DNA of 64,000 bases from Deltaproteobacteria bacterium (GTDB taxonomy: Bacteria; Myxococcota_A; UBA9160; JAFDDA01): positions 1-64,000 of the forward strand of contig JAFDDA010000018.1 in assembly GCA_019311105.1 (NCBI GenBank), read 5' to 3'. Positions 9,988 to 18,779 of this stretch are shown piece after piece. The position numbers and the translations under genes were made by a program. Under the pieces are notes generated by a model. The model was not told the DNA's origin. It did not search any database and was given only the letters and a program-made list of their open reading frames with translations. Each line of letters opens with the position of its first letter. Within the stretch, counting starts at the first letter, position 1.

Positions 9988-11378
9988 GGCAGCTCCTCGG
10001 GGCCCTCGCGTTGCTCTGGCTGGTGGGCGCTGCGCCCGCCCAGGCGCGCGAACTCCTGCGCCGAGGCGACCTCTCCCTCGACGTCACCGGCTCCGTCCGC
10101 GAGATCGTCGTCTTCACCCAGGGGACGGAGCAGGGCCGCTTCGAAGAGCGACTGCTCGAGACACTGCCCTCTACCACCTGTGTGAGGGCGGCAAGCTTCG
10201 CCGACTGCCCCGCCTTCGACGCCCTCGGTCGCCGCGACGTCTGGCAGAGCCTCACCCGCGTGCGCACACGCTTCGATCTCCAGGCGACGCCCCAGGTCTC
10301 GGCGGTCGTCACCTGGGACCACGAGCTGCTCGCGGGCATCCTCGACACGTTCGAAGGCAGCCTCGGCCGAAGTCTGGCCACCGAGGCCTTCTTCGATCTC
10401 GGCGGCGACGTCGACCTGTTCGGCCTGCAGGAGGAGGGCCACCGCATGCGTTGGCGCCACGTCCTCTACCGCGGCTATGTGAAGGTCGAGACCGACCGCA
10501 TCGATCTCGTGGCAGGCCGTCAGCGCATCCCGTGGGGTGTGGGCCGCCTGTGGAACCCGATCGACCGCTTCAACGCGATCCCGCCGCTGGCCATCGAGGG
10601 CGACCAGTCGCCGGGCATCGATGCCCTCGATCTCAAGATTCGCGCGAGCGGCTTCAGCTACCTCGAGTTGGCCTGGGCGCCGGCGGATGGCCCGAACGAT
10701 CTCTACGCCGCCCGTTGGCACGGCGTCCTGCACGACATCGACTACTCGCTGGTGGCGGGGTTCTTCGAAGAGGCGTGGACCTTCGGCGGGGACCTGGCAG
10801 CGAACGTGGGCGGCGCCGCTGCGCGGCTCGAACTCGTCTACGCCGACCCCTCCCGCAAGTTCTGGCCCCTCGGGACGCCCGAGCCGCGGGAGGTGCCCGC
10901 GTACGTTCAGGTCGTGGCCTCCATCGACTACAACCTCGATGTCGGTACGGGCCTCTACGTGCTGCTCGAACACTTCTACAACGGCAACGCCACGGGCTTC
11001 GGGAGCGGGAACGCGGGGGGGCTCGAGCCCTTCTTCGAGAGCACGAGCCAGGCGCCGCCCGGCACGCCGGCCTTCCTGGCGGGCCCATTCCCCACCGCAG
11101 GTTCGACCGACCGCTTCGCCGGGAATCGGGTCGTCACGGCGGCCAAGCATCAGACTGGGTTCCAAGGGAGCTACGACGTGAATGCCGTCGTCAGCGCGAG
11201 CCTGCTCGTCCTCTACGACTGGAACGGGACGAGCGCGGCCTTCTTCCCCAGCGTCACGGCGACACCCCTCGACTCGCTCGAGGTCACCCTCGGCGCCCAG
11301 CTCTTCGCCGGCTCCAAGCGTTCGCAGTACGGAGCGGCAGAGCGGCTATTCTTCCTCGTCGCCGAATGGTTCTTCTGA
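9984..11378 (+). CDS. predicted outer-membrane beta-barrel protein
   Basis: Signal peptide, alternating-strand composition, C-terminal ...LFFLVAEWFF with terminal Phe; overlaps ABC ATPase by 4 nt (same operon). Confidence 0.7.
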   Translation: MRQLLGALALLWLVGAAPAQARELLRRGDLSLDVTGSVREIVVFTQGTEQGRFEERLLETLPSTTCVRAASFADCPAFDALGRRDVWQSLTRVRTRFDLQATPQVSAVVTWDHELLAGILDTFEGSLGRSLATEAFFDLGGDVDLFGLQEEGHRMRWRHVLYRGYVKVETDRIDLVAGRQRIPWGVGRLWNPIDRFNAIPPLAIEGDQSPGIDALDLKIRASGFSYLELAWAPADGPNDLYAARWHGVLHDIDYSLVAGFFEEAWTFGGDLAANVGGAAARLELVYADPSRKFWPLGTPEPREVPAYVQVVASIDYNLDVGTGLYVLLEHFYNGNATGFGSGNAGGLEPFFESTSQAPPGTPAFLAGPFPTAGSTDRFAGNRVVTAAKHQTGFQGSYDVNAVVSASLLVLYDWNGTSAAFFPSVTATPLDSLEVTLGAQLFAGSKRSQYGAAERLFFLVAEWFF

Positions 11379-11457
11379 GTCGCCGTCGCCGAAGGCGAAA
11401 TCGAAGATTGCCCCGCCCATCCAAGTCCTTCTGCCGACCCGCTTCCAAGGAGCCCCC

Positions 11458-12159
11458 ATGTTCCGCCCCCTCGACATCGCGACTTCCCTGGTCACCACCG
11501 TGTTGCGCGTCGGCGCCGGCTACGCCGTCGGAACGCCCGGCCGCCGGCCGGCGAAGCCTCTCGAACTCTACGAGTTCGAGGCCTGCCCCTTCTGCCGCAA
11601 GGTCCGCGAGGCGCTTTCGATCCTCGACCTCGATGCGGTCGTCCACCCGTGCCCGAAGGGCGGGCCCAACTATCGCGAATGGGTGAAGCGCGAGGGCGGC
11701 AAGGCACAGTTCCCCTACCTCGTCGATCCGAACACGGGCAAGGCGCTCTACGAGAGCGACGAGATCGTCCGCTACCTGTTTGCCGAGTACGGCGATGGCC
11801 GCGTGCCGGCCCTGCTCTCCGGCGGCCCGCTCACGGACCTCACGGGTTCGATCGCGTCGGCCTTCCGGCTGGGCGCCGGGATGCGCTACCAGCCTGCCCG
11901 AGCACCGGGAGTGCCGCTCGAGCTGTGGAGCTTCGAAGCCTCGCCCTTCTGCCGGATCGCGCGCGAGGCACTATGCAGCCTCGAACTGCCTTACGTGCTC
12001 CACAACGTGGCGAAGGGGAGTCCGGCGCGGGCCGTGCTCATCGAGCGGACGGGGAAGATGATGGTCCCGTATCTCGTCGACCCGAACACCGGCGCCGAGA
12101 TGTTCGAGTCCGCGGACATCGTGGCCTATCTCGAGAAGACCTACTCCACAGATTCCTAG
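11458..12159 (+). CDS. protein with two tandem glutathione S-transferase N-terminal/glutaredoxin-like domains
   Basis: LYEFEACPFCRKVREAL...QFPYLVDPNTG and LWSFEASPFCRIAREAL...MVPYLVDPNTG repeats. Confidence 0.8.
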   Translation: MFRPLDIATSLVTTVLRVGAGYAVGTPGRRPAKPLELYEFEACPFCRKVREALSILDLDAVVHPCPKGGPNYREWVKREGGKAQFPYLVDPNTGKALYESDEIVRYLFAEYGDGRVPALLSGGPLTDLTGSIASAFRLGAGMRYQPARAPGVPLELWSFEASPFCRIAREALCSLELPYVLHNVAKGSPARAVLIERTGKMMVPYLVDPNTGAEMFESADIVAYLEKTYSTDS

Positions 12160-13508
12160 GAGAGGCGCTCGATCAGCAGCGTCCCCATCCCCAGGAAGGT
12201 GATGAAGCCGACGACGTCGGTCACGGTCGTCACGATCACGCCCGAACCGAGGGCCGGATCCTGGTGCAGGGCCTTCAGCAAGAGCGGGACCGCGGCGCCG
12301 AGCATGCCGGCCACCCCGATCGTCACCACCATCGAGACGAACAGCACGCCGCCGAGCAGCGCGCTGCCCTGCCAGAGCGTCGCCATGGCGGCCGCCACGG
12401 CCCCGGCCACGGCGCCGATCGCCAAGGCGACGGCGAGCTCCTTCGCAACCAGTCGAAGGCCGCTCGAGAACTCGATCTCGCCCAGGGCGATGCCGCGCGT
12501 GATGACGGTCAGCGACTGGATGCCGCTGTTGCCGCCCATCCCGGCGACGACGGGCATGAAGAAGGCGAGGGCGACGAGCTGCTCGAGGGTGTGTTCGAAC
12601 AATCCGATCACCCACGCAGCCACGAACAGGGCGCCGAGGTTCAGCAACATCCACGGCAGCCGTCGACGGAAGGATTGCAGCGGCGTCGTGAAGACGCGGT
12701 CCGCCTCGTGGAGGCCCGCCAGGTTGTAGATGTCCTCGGTGGCCTCTTCGGTGATGACCTCGATGACGTCGTCCACCGTGATCACACCCAGGAGCCGGTC
12801 CTCCTCGTCGACCACCGGGATCGCGAGCAGGTTGTATCGGGCCACGGCCTGGGCGGCCTGCTCCTGGTCGTCGTCCGCGCGGCAGCGCACCGGGTCGTGG
12901 ATCATCAGCTCGGACAGAGCGCGTTCGGGCGGCGCCGAGACGAGGCGGCGGATCGGCACCACGCCGGCAAGCCTACCCTTTTCGTCCACGACGTAGAGGT
13001 AGAGGATGGCCTCGGTGTCGTCGCCCACGGCGCGGATGCGGTCGATTGCCTGCTGCGCGGTCATCTGCAGCCCGAGCCCCACGAAGCGCGTCGTCATGGC
13101 GCGGCCGGCGCTGTCCGCGGGGTAACGCTCCGCCTTGCGCAGCTCCGCCGCCTTCTCTTCGGGCAAGCGTGAGGTCACGGGCTGCCGCCGCTCTTCGGGC
13201 AGCCACTCCACCATCTCGAGCATGTCGTCGATCTCGAGGCGGGTGAGGATGTCGGCCAGCCTCTGGTCGCCGAGCGCGTCGAAGATCTGCGGGAAGATCT
13301 CGGGCGGAAGCTCGCGCAGCGTTGCCGCGGCGCGGTGCTGCCGGAAGAGGATATCCACGACCGTGCGGACCTCGTCGGCGTGGAGGTCGCCGAGCATCGG
13401 GGCGAGGTCGGCGGGGTGCGAACGCGCCAGCAGCCGTTCCGCACGCGTCACCAGGCCGTTTGCGAGCAGCCGGCGTAGGACGCGTGTTGTCAGCTGGGGG
13501 TCTGCCAT
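12156..13508 (-). CDS. mgtE: magnesium transporter MgtE
   Basis: MgtE N-domain, CBS pair, and FFMPVVAGMGGNSGIQSLTV TM signature. Confidence 0.95.
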   Translation of the reverse strand: MADPQLTTRVLRRLLANGLVTRAERLLARSHPADLAPMLGDLHADEVRTVVDILFRQHRAAATLRELPPEIFPQIFDALGDQRLADILTRLEIDDMLEMVEWLPEERRQPVTSRLPEEKAAELRKAERYPADSAGRAMTTRFVGLGLQMTAQQAIDRIRAVGDDTEAILYLYVVDEKGRLAGVVPIRRLVSAPPERALSELMIHDPVRCRADDDQEQAAQAVARYNLLAIPVVDEEDRLLGVITVDDVIEVITEEATEDIYNLAGLHEADRVFTTPLQSFRRRLPWMLLNLGALFVAAWVIGLFEHTLEQLVALAFFMPVVAGMGGNSGIQSLTVITRGIALGEIEFSSGLRLVAKELAVALAIGAVAGAVAAAMATLWQGSALLGGVLFVSMVVTIGVAGMLGAAVPLLLKALHQDPALGSGVIVTTVTDVVGFITFLGMGTLLIERLS

Positions 13509-14055
13509 GGTCGGGGCCCCGTGTTGCGCCCGAGGGGCGCCGGGGCCTCCTGCTAGAGGAGGCGGCTCAGGCGGCCCGCCGGGAGCGGATGGTCGTTTCC
13601 TGGCGCTCTGGCCAGTTCGCGCGGATGGAGGTTCGTTGACTCATCGAATCGGGCCCCACCATAACGAAGGCCAACGCGCCGGGCATCGAGCGCGATGGCT
13701 CTGGGCGAGCCCGCGGCGCTGGGGCCCCGCGCCACCGAGCCGGGGGCGGACTGAGGGTTCCATCGGTCTCCCGCGTGTGGAATTCCCCCGCTCGCTGAGC
13801 AACCGCCGCACGCGCCGCGGCCGAATGAATTCGGTTTTCGACGCTAGGACGGTGCCTTGCGAGGACAGTTTCCTCGTGTATTCCCCAACATACAGGCGTA
13901 CAATCGGACCGGTGTCGGCCCGGTGGCGGGGGGACAAGCGTCTCTCATCCGCCGTTTCCGACGATGCTGCAGGCTCTGGGAGCGGGTTTCCCGTAGCGCG
14001 GGGCATGTGGTTGCTGGCAGTGGCTCTTGCGGCTGTTGTCTTTGGGGAGGGCGGG

Positions 14056-14289
14056 ATGAAGGATCTGCTCGAGGCGATCGTGCATTCGCTGGTCGACAAG
14101 CCGGACGAGGTTCAGATCAAAGAGGTCCATGGTGACCACGCGCACGTGTTGGAGTTGACCGTCGCGAAGGACGACCTAGGCAAGGTCATCGGCAAGGGTG
14201 GGGCGCATGCCTCGGCAATCCGGACGCTGATGGCGGCCGCCAGCGGCAAGGAAAAGAAGCGCTACATCCTGGAGATCATCGAGCACTAG
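14056..14289 (+). CDS. khpA: KH-domain RNA-binding protein KhpA
   Basis: MKDLLEAIVHSLVDKPDEVQIKEV...VIGKGGAHASAIRTLMAAAS; typical size and motif. Confidence 0.9.
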   Translation: MKDLLEAIVHSLVDKPDEVQIKEVHGDHAHVLELTVAKDDLGKVIGKGGAHASAIRTLMAAASGKEKKRYILEIIEH

Positions 14290-14375
14290 GCTCGATCGGC
14301 TCCAAGCAGCGCCCGCCTCCCGAACGGAGGGTCTGATAGACTCCGCCGCCGAGCTTTCCCCAGCCCGGAGGCGCC

Positions 14376-16214
14376 GTGTCCGACCCCCAGCCCACACCCC
14401 TTGTCATCCCCAAGTTCGATGCGCCGCTGACCCTCGGTGCCCAGATCGAGGCGCGCGCGCTCCACCCCGACGTCGGCTCGCGGCCCTACCTGCGCCACGA
14501 CGATCGCCTCTGGACCTACCGCCAATACCGCGACGAGTCGGTCCGCCTCGCTCACTTCCTGCTCGAACGGCTCGGCACGGTCGATGACGCCCACCCGGGC
14601 CACGTCGCGATGATCATGGAGAACCACATGGAGCTGCTCGCCCTGTACGGGGCCTGCGGCTACGCCGGGCTGACGCTCTTCGGCGTCAACACCGGACTGC
14701 GCGGCGAGACCCTGGCTGGCGTCCTGAACCAGTCGCGTGCCCGTCTCCTGGTGGTGGACGAGCGCTTGCTGCCCCAGGTCGAGGCGATCCGCGCCCAGCT
14801 CGAGCACATCCCGGAGGCGAACATCCTGGTGGTTCCGACCGCGGGCGGCACCTTCGATGTGGAGGCCCTCCCGGTGGCCGTGGATGCGGTGGTCCAGAGT
14901 GAGGGCGCCGCCCTCGACCCGCCTCAGGTCGACGTCGGACCCGATACGAACCTGATGGTGATCTACACCTCGGGCACCACCGGGCTCCCGAAAGGCATCA
15001 ACAACAACCACTTCAAGCTCCTGGCCATCGGGATGGCGGTGTCGGGCAACCTGCAGCTCGATCCGAGTGCGGTGGGCTACGCCTGCATGCCGCTCTTCCA
15101 CTCCAACGCGCTCTTCCTGGGCGTGCAGCCCACCTTCCAGGTGGGCGGCTCCATCGCGATCCGCGAGCGCTTCAGTGCCAGCCGCTTCGTGCCCGACGTG
15201 CTGGCCCAGGGCGTGACGTACTGGAACTACGTGGGCGAGCCCGTCCACTACGTGCTCTCCGCCATCGAGAAGGAATACGGTGGCGATGTGGCTCGCATCC
15301 GGGCGGAGGTCGCCCAGCACCCGGACAACCACCTTGCCTACGCCATCGGCAACGGCGCCTCGCCGCCCGACCTCGACCGCTTCATCGATTGGCTCGGGCT
15401 CGAGGACATGTTCGAGCTCTACGGCTCGACCGAGGCCGCGATCAGCACGTTCCGCAAGCTCGGCGACCCGCGCGGGAGCGTCGGCGAGGTGACGGACGAG
15501 GCCGTCCAGATCGTGAACGAGAAGGGCCAGCCGTGCCCGCCGGCCGAGCTGGACGAGGACGGCAAGATCCTCAACTACGCCGAGGCGGTGGGCGAGATCT
15601 GCCGCGTGGCGCCCGATACCTCGCTCTTCCAGGGCTACTTCGACAACGCGGACGCGAACGATTCGAAGTATCGCGACGGTGTCTACCACTCGGGCGATCT
15701 CGGTCACATCCTTGTGCGCGACGGCAAGCGCCACCTCTTCTTCGACGGGCGCACCGACGACTGGATCCGCAAGGACGGCGAGAACTTCTCTGCCGCCCAG
15801 GTCGGCCGCTTGCTTCAGGAAGACCCGAACGTCGACCTTGCGGCGGCGTACGGGGCACCGTGCGTCGTCTCCGACGAGCTCGTGATGGCAGCCCTGAAGC
15901 TCGTGCCCGGGGCCGAGTTCGACCCCCAGGCCTTCTTCGACTTCTGCGAGGGGCGGGTCCGCGACGGCGGAATGGACCGCAAGTGGATCCCCGACTACGT
16001 CCGGGTGGTGCTCGATTTCGAGTTCACCGGCACCCAGAAGATCCTGGTCCGCAACCTCAAGAAGGATCACTTCAACCGTCACCGGCTTCCCGATGAGCCG
16101 ATCTTCCGGCGGACCCGCGGGGACACCACCTTCCGCCCCTTCAGCAAGGATGACTACGAAGCCCTGCGCGCCGACTTCGTGGCGGCCGAGCGGGATGGCC
16201 AGCTCGATCGCTAG
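14376..16214 (+). CDS. AMP-dependent acyl-CoA synthetase/ligase
   Basis: NLMVIYTSGTTGLPKGINNNH, YGSTEAAIST, YHSGDLGHILVRDGKRHLFFDGRTDDWIRKDGEN. Confidence 0.9.
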   Translation: MSDPQPTPLVIPKFDAPLTLGAQIEARALHPDVGSRPYLRHDDRLWTYRQYRDESVRLAHFLLERLGTVDDAHPGHVAMIMENHMELLALYGACGYAGLTLFGVNTGLRGETLAGVLNQSRARLLVVDERLLPQVEAIRAQLEHIPEANILVVPTAGGTFDVEALPVAVDAVVQSEGAALDPPQVDVGPDTNLMVIYTSGTTGLPKGINNNHFKLLAIGMAVSGNLQLDPSAVGYACMPLFHSNALFLGVQPTFQVGGSIAIRERFSASRFVPDVLAQGVTYWNYVGEPVHYVLSAIEKEYGGDVARIRAEVAQHPDNHLAYAIGNGASPPDLDRFIDWLGLEDMFELYGSTEAAISTFRKLGDPRGSVGEVTDEAVQIVNEKGQPCPPAELDEDGKILNYAEAVGEICRVAPDTSLFQGYFDNADANDSKYRDGVYHSGDLGHILVRDGKRHLFFDGRTDDWIRKDGENFSAAQVGRLLQEDPNVDLAAAYGAPCVVSDELVMAALKLVPGAEFDPQAFFDFCEGRVRDGGMDRKWIPDYVRVVLDFEFTGTQKILVRNLKKDHFNRHRLPDEPIFRRTRGDTTFRPFSKDDYEALRADFVAAERDGQLDR

Positions 16215-16336
16215 CACCGGCAGGCAGGCAGGTAGGGAAGCGCGCCCGGAGTTGACGGCCGGGCGGGGAGGGGGTATCAAGCTCCTTCCCTTGAATTTCG
16301 GGCCTCCGGTTGGCCCCCAGCGAACGAGGCCCCACC

Positions 16337-16429
16337 GTGGGAAGCGTCATCAAGAAGCGCCGCAAGAAGATGCGGAAGCACAAGAAGCGGAAGCTTCTGC
16401 GGCGCGCGCGGCACAAGAAGAAGCGCTAG
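16337..16429 (+). CDS. AURKAIP1/COX24-domain small basic protein (bS22-type ribosomal protein), 30 aa
   Basis: GTG start; MGSVIKKRRKKMRKHKKRKLLRRARHKKKR* follows the bacterial bS22/AURKAIP1-COX24 signature MGSVIKKRRKRMxKKKHRKLLR; below the 60-aa cut-off of the ORF track. Confidence 0.85.
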   Translation: MGSVIKKRRKKMRKHKKRKLLRRARHKKKR

Positions 16430-16745
16430 CTCCCCGTGAGCAGGCGCTGCCGGCCGATCCACTCTGCCGCGCCGCCCTTTGGCCCCAAGACATCGAAAAG
16501 TTTCAGGTTCCACGCCGGCTTCCGGCGTTCGGGCCCGTTTGCCCGCCGTCGGATCGCGCGCGCTTCGTCGCCTCCGTTCGGGCATGCGCCCTCCTGCCAA
16601 GCTCGAAAGTGAGACGGTGTTCCCATCGGTCACGCGTCTGCGCGTGCTTCGATCACCGAAGATCCCAGCGGTCTCGCTGAACGAGAAATCGTCTCGACGC
16701 CCGCAGGTATGCTCTGCATCACATTGATTTTTTTGCGCTTCTTAC

Positions 16746-16775
16746 TTGACGGGCCAAAAATCTGGTTGTTAGTCT
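16746..16775 (+). promoter_or_regulatory. candidate sigma70-like promoter for the Lys/Arg-rich gene
   Basis: TTGACG in a local AT-rich island, about 17 nt upstream of a TTAGTC/TAGTCT -10-like element. Confidence 0.35.
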
Positions 16776-16974
16776 CGCGCGCAACAGTGGCCGTAGTCCC
16801 GCGTCGTGAGGATGGAAACGGGCAAAATGCCGTCAAGTTCAGCGAAACGAGTTCCGATGGTTGGCGGAAGTGCCGAGTTCGCGCGAGTGAACGAGGTGCA
16901 TTCCGTTGGTTCGTCGGAGCCGGTCCTGGTTGGACGGGACACTGCGATCCACACAACATGGGGGAAACCCAAGC

Positions 16975-17288
16975 ATGGCCGCTCGTAAGCGGAAGGCCGC
17001 CAAGAAGGCGACCAAGAAGGCCACGCGACGTCGCAAGACGAAGCGCAAGGCCAAGAAAAAGGCCACGAAGCGCAAGACCAAGAAAAAGGCCACGAAGCGT
17101 AAGACGAAGCGCAAGGCCAAGAAAAAGGCCACGAAGCGCAAGACCAAGCGCAAGGCCAAGAAAAAGGCCACGAAGCGCAAGACCAAGCGCAAGGCCAAGA
17201 AAAAGGCCACGAAGCGCAAGACCAAGCGCAGCGCAAGGCCAAGAGGAAGACTGCGAAGAAGGCAACGCGGCGCCGCCGCAAGGCCTGA
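16975..17288 (+). CDS. histone H1-like Lys/Arg-rich repeat protein, reading frame broken by a 5-bp duplication
   Basis: MAARKRKAAKKATKKATRRRKTKRKAKKKATKRKTK...; after AGCGC duplication (17225-17234) the K/R/A/T composition resumes in another frame as KAKRKTAKKATRRRRKA* ending at TGA 17286-17288. Confidence 0.75.
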
Positions 17289-17343
17289 TCGCCCGTCTTC
17301 GGGCCTCAAGCATGGCTCTCCATACCAGGAGGGCAGCTGCGGA

Positions 17344-17372
17344 CCCCGGCCGACGCAAGTCGGCCGGGGTTT
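17344..17372 (+). terminator. intrinsic terminator
   Basis: CCCCGGCCGAC-GCAA-GTCGGCCGGGG-TTT: perfect 11-bp stem, GCAA loop, short T tract. Confidence 0.8.
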
Positions 17373-17486
17373 CGTCCGTCTGGGGCTCGGTCCGCATTGG
17401 GCCCTTGGCGCAGGGGCCCGATGGGCGCACGGCGCCACCCCGGAGAGCCGGGTGGCCAAGCAGAATCGATTCGAAAGGGCGGGGTG

Positions 17487-18776
17487 CTAGCCCAGGGTGT
17501 GGACGGGCAGGCTGACCGTGACGGTCGTGCCCTCGCCGATCTCACTCTGGAGCGTCAGCGAGCCATCCAGCAGGGTCACCAGGTCGCGTACCAGGGCGAG
17601 GCCCAGGCCGGCGCCCCGGTAGCGGCTCGAACTCGCATCATCGACCTGGAAGAACTCGTCGAAGACGGCGTCCTTGTCGTCGGGTGCGATGCCGATCCCG
17701 GTGTCCCGGATCGAGCACTGCAGGCGACCGTCGGCCACCGAGCCTTCGATCTCGATCCGGCCCTTCGGCGTGAACTTCGCCGCGTTGTCGAGCAGCAAGT
17801 AGAGGATCTGGTGGAGCTTCGCGAGGTCGGTGCGGATCTTCGGGAAGGGCTCGTCGAGGTTCCGTTCGATCACGACCGGCTTGCCCTCGAAGGCGTCCTG
17901 GACACTGAAGGTGACCTCTTCCACGACCTCGCGGAAGTTCACGTCCTGGGCCTCGACGGGCAGCTCGCCCTGCTTGATGCGCCAGAGATCGAGGATGTTC
18001 TGGAGTGTGCGCAGGAAACCCGTGCCCTCGTCCAGGGCGCCACGCAGGCCCAGGCGGCTCTCCTCGGAGAGGCTGTCGGTCTCGCTTGCCAGCACCGAGA
18101 TGATCGCCTCGATGATGTTGTTGAGCGGCGCCCGCAGCTCGCGCGACATCTTCTCGATGAAGTCGTTCTTGAGCTTCTCGATCTTGCCGAGCTGCTCGCT
18201 CGAGCGGCGCAGCTCGATGTCCTGGGCGAAGAGGGCCTCGGAGAGCTTCAGGATCTCGTCGCTCTTGGCTTCCTTCTGGTCGGCCACGCCGTTCAGGGCG
18301 TTGAGTTGGCCTGCCAGTTGAGCATGGTCGAGGCGGATCGCGACGATCTCGGCCACATGGGCGAGGGCCTGGACGGCGGGGTCTCCGACAGCGGCCGGCG
18401 CGGCCACGATCAAGGCGCCGTGCCAGCGGTCGCCGAGGCAGAGCGGGATGCCGACGACGCCACCGGCTCCTCGCACGCCGAGGGAATCCACGGGGGCATA
18501 GGTGGTGGCGGCTCGGCGTTCGAGCAGGTCGCGCAGCACCGCCTGCAGGGCTTCGGCAGCCTGGCGGGCGGAGGTCGGCGTCGGGAAACCCGCCGCGGCG
18601 CGCAGCGGCGGCGGCGCGGAGTCACTGGCGTCGGTGCGGGCGAAAAGCAGGGCGAGGCCCCCGCCGACGATCTCGACGGAGCGCGAGGCGGCCGCCCGCG
18701 CGCCCTGGGCGATGCCCTGGGAGAGGTCGGGGGTGCCGGTCGGGGCGGTCTGTCGCGTCGCGTCGTTCATCGCCAC
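17487..18776 (-). CDS. sensor histidine kinase-like protein (GAF-like, HisKA, HATPase) with degenerate H-box
   Basis: NDFIEKMSRELRAPLNNII (HisKA without His), NAAKFTPKG N-box, DTGIGIAPDD G1, GAGLGLALV G2. Confidence 0.9.
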   Translation of the reverse strand: MAMNDATRQTAPTGTPDLSQGIAQGARAAASRSVEIVGGGLALLFARTDASDSAPPPLRAAAGFPTPTSARQAAEALQAVLRDLLERRAATTYAPVDSLGVRGAGGVVGIPLCLGDRWHGALIVAAPAAVGDPAVQALAHVAEIVAIRLDHAQLAGQLNALNGVADQKEAKSDEILKLSEALFAQDIELRRSSEQLGKIEKLKNDFIEKMSRELRAPLNNIIEAIISVLASETDSLSEESRLGLRGALDEGTGFLRTLQNILDLWRIKQGELPVEAQDVNFREVVEEVTFSVQDAFEGKPVVIERNLDEPFPKIRTDLAKLHQILYLLLDNAAKFTPKGRIEIEGSVADGRLQCSIRDTGIGIAPDDKDAVFDEFFQVDDASSSRYRGAGLGLALVRDLVTLLDGSLTLQSEIGEGTTVTVSLPVHTLG

Positions 18777-18779
18777 GCC

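Noticed and set aside
13509-14055. Structured RNA or Mg riboswitch in the mgtE/khpA intergenic region
   Set aside because: No recognisable M-box/ykkC-like conserved core found by eye; needs an Infernal scan to decide.
16975-17288. Programmed -1 frameshift at GAAAAAG sites in the Lys/Arg-rich gene
   Set aside because: The shift is fully explained by the AGCGC duplication at 17225-17234; slippage earlier would give a Gln/Glu-rich tail unlike the family composition.
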